NCBI RefSeq assembly: GCF_002797975.1
Contig: NZ_PGET01000001.1
Location: 1,860,001 to 1,924,000, forward strand
Reading direction: 5' to 3'
Source of the DNA: [Clostridium] celerecrescens 18A
GTDB taxonomy: Bacteria > Bacillota > Clostridia > Lachnospirales > Lachnospiraceae
Length of the DNA: 64,000 bases
The position numbers and the translations under genes are program-made. The number at the start of each line of letters is the position of its first letter. Position 1 is the first letter of the stretch. Below, piece by piece: positions 34,099 through 44,327 of the stretch. The notes beneath the pieces were generated by a model, which was given only the letters and a program-made list of their open reading frames with translations, did no database searches and was not told the origin of the DNA.

Positions 34099-34209
34099 AA
34101 CAGGCTCCTCCTATATTCTTTATCTATGACAAACCTATGTATTCCCAATCGTTTTATACATCAATCAAAAAATGACAGCGCTTCTGTTTTAAAACTGTCC
34201 CAATTAACG

Positions 34210-34241
34210 CAAAAACCCCCAGGCTGCTCCTGAAGGTTTTT
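34210..34241 (-). terminator. Terminator after the tRNA-Pro/tRNA-Glu pair
   Basis: On the minus strand AAAAACCTTCAGG pairs with CCTGGGGGTTTTT around AGCAG (two G-T wobbles), ending in a T-run directly after tRNA-Glu. Confidence 0.88.
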
Positions 34242-34245
34242 ACTA

Positions 34246-34317
34246 TGACCTATCCGAGAATCGAACTCGGGTTTCCGCCGTGAGAGGGCGGCGTCTTGAC
34301 CGCTTGACCAATAGGCC
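34246..34317 (-). tRNA. tRNA-Glu (anticodon CTC)
   Basis: The acceptor stem GGCCTAT pairs with ATAGGTC (one wobble), discriminator A. The anticodon stem CCGCC/GGCGG holds loop CTCTCAC, anticodon CTC. CCA is not encoded. It is transcribed with tRNA-Pro. Confidence 0.95.
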
Positions 34318-34343
34318 ATTTACAGCATATTATTGATACAGAA

Positions 34344-34417
34344 TCGAGGCGACAAGATTCGAACTTGCGACCTCTGCGTCCCGAACGCAGCGCTCTACCA
34401 AACTGAGCCACGCCTCG
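34344..34417 (-). tRNA. tRNA-Pro (anticodon CGG)
   Basis: The acceptor stem CGAGGCG pairs with CGCCTCG, discriminator A. The anticodon stem CTGCG/CGCAG holds loop TTCGGGA, anticodon CGG, with the T-arm AAGTTCGAATCTT. CCA is not encoded. Confidence 0.95.
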
Positions 34418-34429
34418 ATTACGTTAGGT

Positions 34430-34458
34430 AGTATAATACAAATCCCAGCGGATGTCAA
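34430..34458 (-). promoter_or_regulatory. Strong promoter of tRNA-Pro/tRNA-Glu
   Basis: Minus-strand TTGACA (34453-34458) and TATACT (34430-34435), 17-base spacer, just upstream of tRNA-Pro. Confidence 0.88.
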
Positions 34459-34543
34459 CCTTATTTTCAAAATTTTTTTATTATTTTAAAATTCTGGAAA
34501 AATTTCAAAAAATTTCTGTTACTATCTTGTCCGGAAAAGTCCC

Positions 34544-34580
34544 GGGCTTCAGAAGGGGTCTTATCCCCCTCTGTCAGCCC
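34544..34580 (-). terminator. Hairpin overlapping the polC stop codon, probable terminator
   Basis: GGGCT plus CAGAGGGG pairs with CCCCTTCTG plus AGCCC around GATAAG on the minus strand, with one internal mismatch pair. The following ACTTTTCC is only a weak T-run. The stem covers the last codons of polC. Confidence 0.55.
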
Positions 34581-37500
34581 AGGTCAAATAAGGACAGCTG
34601 ATTGGATTCCGGGAGTTCAAAAAGAAGTCCTAAATCTCCCATCAGATCACAGACGGTCTTGCTGACCTTTGTCCTGTTTCTGAAATCTTCCCTTGATAGG
34701 AACGCTCCATCTTTCACCGAATCCACGACGGCATCAGCCGCTTTTTCACCCAATCCGTCAATGCTGCTTAAGGACGGCATCAGTTTGTCGTCAATGATCT
34801 GGAAATGCCTTGCCTTTGCCCGGTAAATATCGATGGGCATAAAGTCATACCCTCTGGCATACATCTCCTGTACGATTCTCATATCCCTTAGTGTATCCTG
34901 CTCTTTTTTTGAAAGAGTGTCGATCCGCTTCCTATAGTCAGCCAGATAATATTCCAGCTTATCCCGTCCCTGGCACATCAGCTCATAACTGAAGCCATTG
35001 GCACGAATACTAAAGAAGGAGGCATAATAAGCCAGAGGATAAAACACCTTGCAATAGGCAATACGCCAGGCCATCATAACATAGGCGGCAGCATGGGCCT
35101 TAGGGAACATGTACTTGATCTTTTTACAAGACCAGATATACCAGTCCGGAACTCCGTGGGCGGTCATCTCCTCCTCCCACTCTTTCTTTAACCCTTTTCC
35201 CTTTCGGACGCTCTCCATAATAGAAAAGGACAGTCCCTCTTCGATTCCCATTGATATTAAATAGACCATGATATCGTCACGGGTACAGATTGCCGTCTGA
35301 ATGGTAGCCTTTCCCTCCTGGATCAGGGCCTGGGCGTTACCCAGCCACACATCCGTACCATGGGCAAGGCCGGCAATACGTACCAGGTCAGAGAAATACT
35401 TGGGCTGCGTGTCAATTAACATCTGCATGGCAAAGTCCGTACCAAACTCCGGAACCCCAAGGGCTCCAAGCTTACATCCTCCAATATCCTCCGGCGTGAT
35501 TTTTAAGGCTGAGGTGTCCTGAAACAGCGACATGACCTCCTTGCTGTCAAGAGGAATATCCTTTACCGGATCAAAACCAATCAGATCCTGAAGCATACGG
35601 ATCATGGTAGGATCATCGTGCCCCAGAATATCAAGCTTCAGTAAGTTATGGTCAATGGAATGGTAATCAAAATGGGTGGTTACCGTCATGGTGGTCATAT
35701 CATTGGCAGGCCGCTGAACCGGAGTAAAGGAATAGATCTCCTCTCCATGAGGAAGTACAATAATTCCACCCGGATGCTGTCCGGTGGTTCTTCTGACCCC
35801 AACACAGCCTTGCACGATCCGGCTGATCTCACAATTCCGCTTTCTTACCCCATGCTCTTCATAATAATTTTTTACATAACCAAAGGCAGTCTTATCTGCC
35901 AGAGTACCAATGGTCCCTGCCCGGAACGTCTGGCCTTTGCCAAAAATAACCTCGGTATAGTCATGAGCCTTACTTTGATACTCACCGGAGAAGTTTAAGT
36001 CAATATCCGGCTCCTTGTCCCCCTTAAAGCCCAGGAAGGTTTCAAAGGGAATATCAAATCCGTCTTTTGCCAGTGGAAGTCCGCACACCGGGCAAACCTT
36101 ATCCGGCATATCACATCCCGCCATACCGGAGAACTGTTTAACTTCCTCTGAATCAAAATCATAATAATGACAGGACGCACAATAATAATGTGGGCTTAAG
36201 GAGTTTACCTCCGTAATTCCTGACAGATAAGCTACAAAGGAAGAACCGACAGAGCCTCGGGAGCCTACCAGATACCCATCCTCATTGGATTTCCAAACCA
36301 GCTTCTGGGCAATGATATACATAACCGCAAACCCATTGGATATGATGGAATGAAGCTCTCTCTCCAGCCGCTCCGTAACGATTGTCGGAAGGGTTTCACC
36401 GTAAATGGCATAGGCCCTGTCATAACAGATTTTTCTTAAGTCTTCATCGGAATTCTCAATGACGGGAGCACATTTATCCGGACGTACCGGAGAGATCTTT
36501 TCACACATGTCGGCAATTTTTCTTGTGTTTTTTATTACTACCTCTTCCGCCTTATTTGGCCCCAGGTATCCAAATTCTTTCAGCATTTCCTCTGTGGTAC
36601 GCAAGTACAAAGGCGCCTGATCGTCGGAATCCTTAAAGCCCTGGCCGGTCATAATGATCCTTCGGTAAACCTCATCCTCCGGATCCAGAAAGTGAACATC
36701 ACAAGTGGCACAAACCGGCTTACCAAACTGCTCTCCAAGGCTTACGATCCTTTTGTTAATGTCGATCAAGTCCTGTTCCGACTTTATTGAACTTTTCTCA
36801 TCCCTAAGCATAAAGGCATTGTTTCCCAAGGGCTGTATTTCCAAATAGTCATAAAAGTGAACCAGTTTTGCAACCTCTGCGTCGGAAACGCCACGAAGAA
36901 GGGCCTGATACAGTTCCCCTGCTTCACAGGCGGAGCCTACGATCAGTCCTTCCCGATATTTATTCAGAACACTTTTGGGAATCCTGGGTCTTCTGGCATA
37001 ATAATTAATGTGGGAATAAGAGATCAAACGGTAAAGGTTTACCCTTCCCACATCATTGGAAGCCAATATGATCACATGATAGGTAGGAAGCTTTTTAATC
37101 ATATCCGCCGTCATGGTACTTAGACCATTAAGCTCGTCAAGGGTTTCCACACCCCGTTCCCGGATCATTCTCACAAATGCCACGAATATTTCAGCCGTAC
37201 AACCTGCATCGTCTACCGCTCTGTGATGGTTCTCCAGGGAAATATTAAGCGCCTTTGCAACCGTATCCAGCTTATAGCGGTTAAGCTTCGGAAGGAGAAG
37301 CCTTGCAAGCGCCACCGTATCAATAACTGTAGGATCAAAGGCCAGGTTAAGCCTGGATGCATTATAGGCGATAAAGCCCACATCAAAGGATGCATTATGA
37401 GCTACCAGGACCGAATCCCCGCAAAACTCCAGAAACTGCGGCAGTATTTCATCGATTTTAGGGAAAGGAAGAACCATATTGTCATTGATGCCTGTAAGCT

Positions 37501-39133
37501 GCTCGATCTCAAAAGGAATGGGCACATCAGGATTTACAAAAGAGCTGAATTTATCCGTAATGATCCCATTAATTACCTTTACCGCTCCGATTTCGATGAT
37601 CCGGTTCCTGGAAGAACTAAACCCTGTTGTCTCGATATCGAATACAACATAGGAATCCGATAAGCCCTGGTTTCTGGAATTTTCCACTAACTGCTTTAAA
37701 TCATCTACCAGATATCCTTCCACGCCATAGATCAGCTTAAAGGGATCTCCTTTATCCAGAGCATGATTGGCATCCGGGAAGGCCTGGACACAGCCGTGAT
37801 CGGTTATGGCTATCGCAGGCATTCCCCATCGCTTTGCCCGTTTTACGATATCCTTGACCTCTGATACGCCATCCATATCGCTCATTTTTGTATGGCAATG
37901 GAGCTCCACCCTCTTTTCAAGGCTGTTATCCACCCTCTTCCCGGTAAAGTCCTCGGATTTCTTGATTCCAACCACTGATCCGAGAGTCAGCTCACCGTCA
38001 AATTTATCAATGGTGGTAACACCCTTGATGCGTATAAAGCTTCCCTGTACCACTGCTGCTTTTAAATCATCAATCTGCTCTTCCCTGGCAAACATTTTCA
38101 CCGTGATCGTATCTGTAAAATCCGTCACATCAAAGATCATGATGGTCTTCTGGCTTCTCAGTTCTCTGCTGTCCACAGTTAAAATCTTGCCTCTGATGGC
38201 AACTTCCCCGATCTCACCATCAATCTTTTCAATCTCTATGATTTCCCCGTCAAAGTCACGTCCGTACAATACATCCGGATTGTCTGAACGGCGTCCGTAG
38301 GAGCCGCTGCCCTTCTTAAAGTCCTTCCACTCCTTTTTCCCGGAATCTGAATCGCCGGTCTTAGCAGCTTCCTTCTTCCCTCCCATACGCAGTGCGGGCG
38401 CAGGAGCCTTAGAAGCCTGGTCTGCTGGAGCAAAAGCCGTATATTCTGCAGTCAGGGCATCCAAAGAAATGCCATCTGCCATGGAAGGACCGCCAGCTCC
38501 CTCACCGGTCCCGGCACCATACTCAATCTGGTCTTCATCATTCTTTATCGCAAAGGAGGTACGGCTTACAATTTCCGCTACCTCCCGCTGCATCTGAAGC
38601 TCTTTTTGTTTTGCCAGCTCGTTTTCCTTGGGTTCCACATATTCATACTGGACCTCTACCGGCAAGCTGCACCGTTCCTGGAAAATCTTTTCCAGAACCC
38701 GTTTTAAGTCCCCGGCCTTTTCATGGGTAACTATGGTATCCTCCACCGTCATCTTAAGAAGATCCGGTTCAGGAAACTGGAATTCCGCCTTACGGAACAT
38801 GTTATATTCAATAATGCTGTAATTTTTAAGTTCCATTAAAAGGCTTTCCTTATAGGCTTTTAATAGCTTCTGAGGCGTATACTGGCCCGATAAACGGAAC
38901 CGTTCGATAATCTTTATGGTAATCCGCTTGGAAGGAAAAAGCTGGTCCTTGATCCCCTTTTCCAGCCCGTAAATATTTTGTTTATGTATAAGTCTCGGGC
39001 TCATGAGGTAAATGCGAATAGAGCTTCTATCCCTGCCTAAAGCGACCTTCTCCACTTCCACCAGATTTAAAAGCTCCCTTAATTCCTCTGTAATATGTAA
39101 ACTTGGAAAAACCTCCAAAAATCTTTTTGACAT
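34574..39133 (-). CDS. polC: DNA polymerase III alpha subunit, PolC type
   Basis: The replicative, proofreading DNA polymerase of low-GC Gram-positives, 1519 residues (normal length about 1430-1530). In order: an N-terminal domain; an OB fold near 285-385; a PHP domain starting VELHCHTKMSDMDG (about 410); an inserted DnaQ-like exonuclease with VFDIETTGFSSSRNR (about 497) and AVDDAGCTAE; the rest of PHP; then a zinc-binding CASCHYYDFD...CPVCG and the catalytic palm with EPDIDLNFSG; and a helix-hairpin-helix and tail LFDLG. A glycine/serine-rich linker lies around 210-285. It follows ispG by 9 bases, part of the uppS-to-polC run. Confidence 0.97.
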   Translation of the reverse strand: MSKRFLEVFPSLHITEELRELLNLVEVEKVALGRDRSSIRIYLMSPRLIHKQNIYGLEKGIKDQLFPSKRITIKIIERFRLSGQYTPQKLLKAYKESLLMELKNYSIIEYNMFRKAEFQFPEPDLLKMTVEDTIVTHEKAGDLKRVLEKIFQERCSLPVEVQYEYVEPKENELAKQKELQMQREVAEIVSRTSFAIKNDEDQIEYGAGTGEGAGGPSMADGISLDALTAEYTAFAPADQASKAPAPALRMGGKKEAAKTGDSDSGKKEWKDFKKGSGSYGRRSDNPDVLYGRDFDGEIIEIEKIDGEIGEVAIRGKILTVDSRELRSQKTIMIFDVTDFTDTITVKMFAREEQIDDLKAAVVQGSFIRIKGVTTIDKFDGELTLGSVVGIKKSEDFTGKRVDNSLEKRVELHCHTKMSDMDGVSEVKDIVKRAKRWGMPAIAITDHGCVQAFPDANHALDKGDPFKLIYGVEGYLVDDLKQLVENSRNQGLSDSYVVFDIETTGFSSSRNRIIEIGAVKVINGIITDKFSSFVNPDVPIPFEIEQLTGINDNMVLPFPKIDEILPQFLEFCGDSVLVAHNASFDVGFIAYNASRLNLAFDPTVIDTVALARLLLPKLNRYKLDTVAKALNISLENHHRAVDDAGCTAEIFVAFVRMIRERGVETLDELNGLSTMTADMIKKLPTYHVIILASNDVGRVNLYRLISYSHINYYARRPRIPKSVLNKYREGLIVGSACEAGELYQALLRGVSDAEVAKLVHFYDYLEIQPLGNNAFMLRDEKSSIKSEQDLIDINKRIVSLGEQFGKPVCATCDVHFLDPEDEVYRRIIMTGQGFKDSDDQAPLYLRTTEEMLKEFGYLGPNKAEEVVIKNTRKIADMCEKISPVRPDKCAPVIENSDEDLRKICYDRAYAIYGETLPTIVTERLERELHSIISNGFAVMYIIAQKLVWKSNEDGYLVGSRGSVGSSFVAYLSGITEVNSLSPHYYCASCHYYDFDSEEVKQFSGMAGCDMPDKVCPVCGLPLAKDGFDIPFETFLGFKGDKEPDIDLNFSGEYQSKAHDYTEVIFGKGQTFRAGTIGTLADKTAFGYVKNYYEEHGVRKRNCEISRIVQGCVGVRRTTGQHPGGIIVLPHGEEIYSFTPVQRPANDMTTMTVTTHFDYHSIDHNLLKLDILGHDDPTMIRMLQDLIGFDPVKDIPLDSKEVMSLFQDTSALKITPEDIGGCKLGALGVPEFGTDFAMQMLIDTQPKYFSDLVRIAGLAHGTDVWLGNAQALIQEGKATIQTAICTRDDIMVYLISMGIEEGLSFSIMESVRKGKGLKKEWEEEMTAHGVPDWYIWSCKKIKYMFPKAHAAAYVMMAWRIAYCKVFYPLAYYASFFSIRANGFSYELMCQGRDKLEYYLADYRKRIDTLSKKEQDTLRDMRIVQEMYARGYDFMPIDIYRAKARHFQIIDDKLMPSLSSIDGLGEKAADAVVDSVKDGAFLSREDFRNRTKVSKTVCDLMGDLGLLFELPESNQLSLFDLG

Positions 39134-39141
39134 TCTATCAC

Positions 39142-40197
39142 CTATTGCATCTTCATAAGCTCTTCCTTTAGGGCCTGAAGCAGTTCATCTTCCGGTACCT
39201 TACGGATAATCTCTCCTTTTTTCATCAAGAGGCCTTCTCCGATTCCTCCTGCAATTCCAAGATCTGCTTCCCTGGCTTCTCCCGGTCCATTTACTACGCA
39301 GCCCATAACAGCTACCTTAATATCCAGATGGTCGAATTCCGAAACCAGTTTTTCCACCTGGTTTGCCAAAGAGATCAGATCGATCCTGGTCCTTCCGCAG
39401 GTCGGGCAGGATACCACTTCCACACCGCCTTTTCTTAAACCAAGTGTCTTTAAAATCAGCTTTGCGGTCTTCACTTCCTCCACCGGGTCTCCTGTTAAAG
39501 ATACACGGATGGTATCTCCGATTCCTTCATGAAGAATGATTCCCAGACCCACCGAGGATTTGATTGTCCCGGAGACATAAGTGCCTGCTTCGGTTATTCC
39601 TACATGAAGAGGATAATCCGACCGCCTGGCAATCAGTTCATGGGCTTTTACGCACATGAGCACATTGGAAGATTTAATACTGATGACAAGATTTTCATAT
39701 CCCAGTTCCTCAATCATCCGTACCTTTTGAAGAGCGCTTTCCACAATACCTTCTGCAGTCACTCCACCGTATTTTTCTATCAGATTCTTTTCAAGGGAAC
39801 CACTGTTTACACCTACCCGGATGGGAATATCATATTCCCTGGCCTTTTCCACAACCGCCCGGACCCGGTCGGCCGAACCGATATTCCCTGGGTTAATCCG
39901 GATCTTATCCGCTCCGGATTCTATGGAAGCGATGGCCAGCCGGTAATCAAAGTGAATATCCGCTACCAGTGGAATGGAGATCTGCTTCTTTATCTGCTTT
40001 AAGGCAGCCGCCGCTTCCATGTCCGGCACTGCAACCCGGATGATATCGCAGCCAGCCTCTGTCAGAGCTTTAATCTGACCTACTGTCGCATTCACATCCT
40101 GCGTTTTCGTATTGCACATAGACTGGATCAGAACCGGATTTCCTCCGCCGATCACCCTGTCTCCAATGCGGATAACTCTTGTTTTCTCTCTGCTCAT
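39142..40197 (-). CDS. ispG: 4-hydroxy-3-methylbut-2-enyl diphosphate synthase (flavodoxin)
   Basis: An iron-sulfur enzyme of the MEP isoprenoid pathway. About 351 residues from ATG 40197. [11 protein letters not shown] (two cluster cysteines) and [11 protein letters not shown] (third cysteine plus glutamate) sit in the C-terminal part after a TIM barrel ([34 protein letters not shown]). GGAGGAACGT before the ATG supports this start; an ATG four codons earlier contains that Shine-Dalgarno sequence. It follows dxr and rseP on the same strand, so two MEP enzymes share the operon. Confidence 0.97.
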   Translation of the reverse strand: MSREKTRVIRIGDRVIGGGNPVLIQSMCNTKTQDVNATVGQIKALTEAGCDIIRVAVPDMEAAAALKQIKKQISIPLVADIHFDYRLAIASIESGADKIRINPGNIGSADRVRAVVEKAREYDIPIRVGVNSGSLEKNLIEKYGGVTAEGIVESALQKVRMIEELGYENLVISIKSSNVLMCVKAHELIARRSDYPLHVGITEAGTYVSGTIKSSVGLGIILHEGIGDTIRVSLTGDPVEEVKTAKLILKTLGLRKGGVEVVSCPTCGRTRIDLISLANQVEKLVSEFDHLDIKVAVMGCVVNGPGEAREADLGIAGGIGEGLLMKKGEIIRKVPEDELLQALKEELMKMQ

Positions 40198-40331
40198 ACG
40201 TTCCTCCATTCTGCATATACCTCAAAACCGGAAGCAACCCGCTGCGCGAGTTCCATCCGGTTATAGCGGAAGACGTCAAGTGAACATGCATGCATATTCT
40301 TTTGACACCCGCCTGAGTAATTATGGTTTTC

Positions 40332-41390
40332 TCACGTAAACCTGCTGATATCGTTAAATACCACAAAAATCATGAGGGCCATAAGAGCTGCCATGCTGAT
40401 TAAATTAACCAGGCCCTCCTTTTCCGGATCCATACGCTTGCCTCTGATGGCTTCAATTATCAGAAACAAAAGCCTCCCCCCATCAAGGGCGGGGATCGGA
40501 AGAAGATTCATAACGCCTAAGTTTGCGCTCAGCAGGATACACATGCTGATCACATTCATAAGTGCCGCTACAACGCTGACTGTAAGCCCAGCCTTAACAG
40601 AATCATCAATCATGACCACAATGCCCACCGGACCGCTTAAATCATTAACACTGGCCTTACCGGTAAAGAGCATGCCAAGGCTTTTAACTGTCAGCTTTAC
40701 ATCGTATTTCATTTCCATATAACCATATTTTACCAGCTCACCAAAAGAGGCGGCCTTTTTATTCTCCGGAGCAATGATAATACCAATCAGATATTTCCCG
40801 GTTTCCTTTGAGTACTGTGGATTAACGGAAACAGAATGAATGCTTTCAGCTCCGGTCGTTGGATCCATTCTGGAATATTCCACAAGATTCATCTTTTCCT
40901 CAGGCTTTAAAAGCTTATAAAGAATGTAATCCCGATACATGGATACACTTTCCCCATTGATCCGAAGCAGCTTATCTCCCGGCTGGATTCCTGCCTCATA
41001 AGCAGGCGAATTTTCTGTTACTTCCTTTATATAGGTCGTATCATATCCGTTCAGCCCTACGAGAATAACAGCCAGGAAAAAGGCTAAAATAAAATTAAAG
41101 ATAGGACCGGCTGCAATTACTGACATCCGGGCAGGAATCGATTTGTTCTGGAATGCCCGCTCATCGGGATTTTCCTCATCTTCTCCCAGCATCATACAGG
41201 AACCGCCCAAAGGCAGCGCCTTTATAGAATAAATAGTCTCACCTTTTTTAAAACGGACCAACCTTGGCCCCATGCCGATTGAAAACTCAACCACCGCGAT
41301 TCCGTTCATTTTTGCGAATAAAAAATGCCCTAATTCATGAATTAATACGATCAGCCCAAAAACCAGAATCGCTACGATAACGCTGGACAA
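40332..41390 (-). CDS. rseP: Site-2 membrane metalloprotease RseP
   Basis: An M50 intramembrane protease of 352 residues that cleaves anti-sigma factors and remnant signal peptides. The zinc motif HELGH (H18-H22) lies in the first membrane helix, and the third ligand is in LPIPALDGGRLLF (about 297-309). A single PDZ domain (about 120-195: ENSPAYEAGIQPGDKLLRING) lies between helices, as in Gram-positive RasP. It is placed directly after dxr, with the stop of dxr two bases from its start. The zf-HC2 protein at 14173 could be one substrate type, but that is speculation. Confidence 0.95.
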   Translation of the reverse strand: MSSVIVAILVFGLIVLIHELGHFLFAKMNGIAVVEFSIGMGPRLVRFKKGETIYSIKALPLGGSCMMLGEDEENPDERAFQNKSIPARMSVIAAGPIFNFILAFFLAVILVGLNGYDTTYIKEVTENSPAYEAGIQPGDKLLRINGESVSMYRDYILYKLLKPEEKMNLVEYSRMDPTTGAESIHSVSVNPQYSKETGKYLIGIIIAPENKKAASFGELVKYGYMEMKYDVKLTVKSLGMLFTGKASVNDLSGPVGIVVMIDDSVKAGLTVSVVAALMNVISMCILLSANLGVMNLLPIPALDGGRLLFLIIEAIRGKRMDPEKEGLVNLISMAALMALMIFVVFNDISRFT

Positions 41391-41391
41391 T

Positions 41392-42534
41392 TTACCACCT
41401 GCTTTCTATATATTCATAAGCTGCAGCCTCTGCTTCAAGAATTTCCTCTACTGTTGGATTCTCTTTTACAGTATGCCCGTTCATAGCTCCCTCTATCATA
41501 TCAGTTATGGTTGGATATGAAATTTCTCTGTTTAAAAATTTGGCAACTGCCCGTTCATTGGCAGCATTGAAAACAGTTGGAAGAGTTCCGCCTTTTTTTC
41601 CGGCAATATATGCCAATTTTAAACCAGGAAAATTTACCATATCCGGTTTTTCAAAAGTTATTTGATTCATGGTCCAGAAATCCAGACGATCTCCGGGAAG
41701 ATATCTCCTCTCCGGATAGAAAAGAGCATACTGGATCGGAAGCTTCATATCAGGCGTTCCAAGCTGGGCCATGACAGCTCCATCCTCAAACTCCACCATG
41801 GAATGAATCACACTCTTAGGCTGGATCACCACTTCTACCTGGTCCATATCCACGCCAAAAAGCCATTTTGCTTCCATTACTTCCAGGCCTTTATTGACCA
41901 TAGTGGAGGAATCAATGGTAATTTTCCTGCCCATAGACCAGTTGGGATGATTTAACGCATCCTCCACCTGCACAGACTCCAGCTCTTTTCTGGTTTTTCC
42001 CCGGAAAGGACCGCCGGACGCTGTCAAAAGGATCTTATGTATGGCTTTTTTATCTTCCCCGTTTAAGCACTGATAAATAGCACTGTGCTCGCTGTCCACA
42101 GGGAGAATCCTCACTCCTTGTTCCTTTGCTAAAGGCATAATAATATGTCCGGCAGTTACAAGGGTTTCCTTGTTGGCAAGAGCAATGTCCTTTCCCGCCT
42201 CAATGGCTGCGATGGTAGGACGGATTCCTATCATTCCAACGATGGCAGTGACCACAATTTCAGCAGAGCTTTCTGTGGCAGCTTCAATAAGGCCTTCCAT
42301 TCCTGAAACAATGCGGACCGGCAAATCCTTTACCGAAGCCGCCAGTTCCCTGGCCCTATCTTCTCTCCATACGCATGCTAACTTTGGATGAAATTTTCTG
42401 ATTTGCTCCTCTAACAGGCGGATGTTACTGCCTGCCGCCAAGGCGGTTATTTCTATATCTTTTTGATTTTCAGCCACCTCCAGAGTTTGTTTCCCGACGG
42501 ATCCCGTTGAACCCAGGATTGCTATTTTCCTCAT
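41392..42534 (-). CDS. dxr: 1-deoxy-D-xylulose 5-phosphate reductoisomerase
   Basis: The second enzyme of the MEP pathway, NADPH-dependent. About 380 residues from ATG 42534. The NADPH loop is IAILGSTGSVGKQTL, and the metal and substrate residues lie in LPVDSEHSAIYQCL and TASGGPFRGKTR. The frame could be opened ten codons earlier only with TTG. AGGAG lies 13 bases from the ATG, longer than usual. It is in the uppS-cdsA-dxr-rseP-ispG-polC order common in Firmicutes. Confidence 0.97.
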   Translation of the reverse strand: MRKIAILGSTGSVGKQTLEVAENQKDIEITALAAGSNIRLLEEQIRKFHPKLACVWREDRARELAASVKDLPVRIVSGMEGLIEAATESSAEIVVTAIVGMIGIRPTIAAIEAGKDIALANKETLVTAGHIIMPLAKEQGVRILPVDSEHSAIYQCLNGEDKKAIHKILLTASGGPFRGKTRKELESVQVEDALNHPNWSMGRKITIDSSTMVNKGLEVMEAKWLFGVDMDQVEVVIQPKSVIHSMVEFEDGAVMAQLGTPDMKLPIQYALFYPERRYLPGDRLDFWTMNQITFEKPDMVNFPGLKLAYIAGKKGGTLPTVFNAANERAVAKFLNREISYPTITDMIEGAMNGHTVKENPTVEEILEAEAAAYEYIESRW

Positions 42535-42593
42535 CTTATGCTGCTTACTCCTTTTCTTTTCCAATTTATCAATTTATTTAGCAAAATAATCTT

Positions 42594-43394
42594 TTAACGT
42601 AAAAATGTTACTGCAAAATAAATGGCAGGCGCCGTAAAGAGCATACTGTCAAAACGGTCCAGAATTCCCCCATGGCCCGGAATCAATTTTCCATAATCCT
42701 TAACCTTATGATTGCGTTTGATTGCAGATGCAGCCAGATCCCCAACCTGGGAGATTACCGCGCCAATGGCACAAGCCAGTCCACAGGCTGCCTGCGGATT
42801 GCGTAACTCTGTCATGGATCCTCCAAAAAGAGTTGCATAAAGAATACCAAGAAGAGCTGCGCCGGCCACTCCGCCGATTGCCCCTTCTATGGACTTTTTA
42901 GGGCTGAGTACAGGAGCCAGCCTGTGCTTTCCTATAAGCATACCCACGCAATAAGCACAGGTATCACACCCCCATGAGCTTAAAAATACCAGCCACACCA
43001 GATATTTCCCGTCTGCCATGGCACGGACCTGATAAAGATAGGACAGCATGACTGTAACATAAAAAACTCCAAAAAAGGCCACCGTTACCTCTTCCATCTG
43101 ATACCTTGGAAAGGCAAATACATAAATACTCATAAGGGTCATCAAAAATGCGATGGACATGAGCATCATAAACTGCTCTCCATGAAACCACAGCAGCCCA
43201 TAATAGGACAAGGCTGTTAAATATCCCATATATCCCAATGGGTTTTTCTGTATCTTCATCACGCGATACAACTCAAACAAACCAATCATAGATATGGAAA
43301 GGGTTGTGGCAAAAAGCAATACTCCCCCGCTTCCAACTGTAAAAAGAGCTATGATAACGAGAATGACTCCGCTTATCAGTCTGGTTGTAAACAT
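42594..43394 (-). CDS. cdsA: Phosphatidate cytidylyltransferase
   Basis: An integral membrane enzyme that makes CDP-diacylglycerol from phosphatidic acid and CTP for phospholipid synthesis. 266 residues with about seven or eight helices. The C-terminal CdsA signature is seen as SAIKRNHKVKDYGKLIPGHG then GILDRFDS (about 215-245). It follows uppS by about 20 bases. Confidence 0.96.
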   Translation of the reverse strand: MFTTRLISGVILVIIALFTVGSGGVLLFATTLSISMIGLFELYRVMKIQKNPLGYMGYLTALSYYGLLWFHGEQFMMLMSIAFLMTLMSIYVFAFPRYQMEEVTVAFFGVFYVTVMLSYLYQVRAMADGKYLVWLVFLSSWGCDTCAYCVGMLIGKHRLAPVLSPKKSIEGAIGGVAGAALLGILYATLFGGSMTELRNPQAACGLACAIGAVISQVGDLAASAIKRNHKVKDYGKLIPGHGGILDRFDSMLFTAPAIYFAVTFLR

Positions 43395-43413
43395 GGTGTT
43401 TCCTCCCTCCGAA

Positions 43414-44136
43414 TCACTTCACTCCCCCAAATCTTCGTTCCCTACTATTGTACGCAGCAATTGCCTTTTTCATTTCATCCATATTAAAATCAGGCCAAAA
43501 GCAATCCGTAACATAGAGTTCCGTATAGGCCAGCTGCCACAGCAGATAATTGGAAAGCCGCAGTTCCCCGCTGGTGCGTATAAGAAGATCCGGGTCCGGA
43601 AGTCCTTCCGTGTCCAGATAAGAAGAAAAAACTTCTTCCGTCATATTCTCCGGCAAAAGCTTTCCTTCTGCCGAATCCTTCATGAGTTTCCTTGCAGCAC
43701 GAACAATCTCATCACGGCCGCCGTAATTAACAGCAATAATAAAGGTAAGACCTGTATTATCTTTCGTCTCTTCCACCAGCTTACCGATTCCCTCTATAAT
43801 ATCCTGGTCAAACCGATCCTTATCACCGATCATCTTTACACGCACATTATTGGCTTTGGCGATCTTCAAAAGCCTGACCATATAATAGCGGAACAGCTGC
43901 ATTAAGGCTCCCACTTCATCTGTGGTACGTTTCCAGTTTTCCGTTGAAAAACCATAAACCGTCAGATACTTTATTCCAAGCCTTGCTGCATCCTCTACCG
44001 TTCTTTCTACGGTCACGCATCCTTCTTTATGGCCCACGCTTCTTGGAAGCCCACGTTTTTTTGCCCATCTGCCATTGCCATCCAATATAATAGCCACATG
44101 CTCCGGAATCACCATATTCTCATTCATTTTGTCCAT
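43414..44136 (-). CDS. uppS: Isoprenyl transferase (undecaprenyl diphosphate synthase)
   Basis: A cis-prenyltransferase that condenses isopentenyl diphosphate onto farnesyl diphosphate to make the C55 lipid carrier for cell-wall synthesis. 240 residues. ILDGNGRWAKKRGLPRSVGH (about 17-36) holds the catalytic aspartate and diphosphate-binding residues. The conserved TVYGFSTENWKR and IRTSGELRLSNYLLWQLAYTE blocks follow. AAGGAG lies upstream of ATG 44136; an ATG three codons later is possible. It is the first gene of the polC-terminated run. Confidence 0.97.
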   Translation of the reverse strand: MDKMNENMVIPEHVAIILDGNGRWAKKRGLPRSVGHKEGCVTVERTVEDAARLGIKYLTVYGFSTENWKRTTDEVGALMQLFRYYMVRLLKIAKANNVRVKMIGDKDRFDQDIIEGIGKLVEETKDNTGLTFIIAVNYGGRDEIVRAARKLMKDSAEGKLLPENMTEEVFSSYLDTEGLPDPDLLIRTSGELRLSNYLLWQLAYTELYVTDCFWPDFNMDEMKKAIAAYNSRERRFGGVK

Positions 44137-44164
44137 ATAATGCCGCTCCTTTTAAAACAGAATA

Positions 44165-44255
44165 AAGAGTCTTTAAAGCAGACTCTTGCGCAAGAGCGCG
44201 GTTCTTTAGCAACCATACTTCCTTAGCGCAGAGTGCGCATCCTAGCGGAGCGCGT
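44165..44255. repeat. GC-rich hairpin cluster upstream of uppS
   Basis: A 90-base spacer packed with inverted repeats: AAGAGTC/GACTCTT (44165-44171 with 44181-44187), the perfect palindrome CTCTTGCGCAAGAG (44183-44196), and GCGC/GCGC pairs around 44225-44254. Only one copy is visible in this window, so its mobile or repeat nature is inferred from its look. Confidence 0.45.
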
Positions 44256-44295
44256 TTTTATTATCAGGGAATTCCAGAGAAATCTCCTGATATAT

Positions 44296-44327
44296 AAAAC
44301 AGGACAGGCATAATGCCTGCCCTTGTT
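44296..44327 (-). terminator. Terminator after frr
   Basis: AACAAGGGCAGGCA pairs with TGCCTGTCCTGTT on the minus strand, with one bulge, followed by TTATATAT. Confidence 0.8.

Noticed and set aside
34470..34520. AT-rich AATTCTGGAAAAATTTC as a CodY box
   Set aside because: It lies between the polC end and the tRNA promoter, with too many mismatches to the CodY word and no regulated start nearby.
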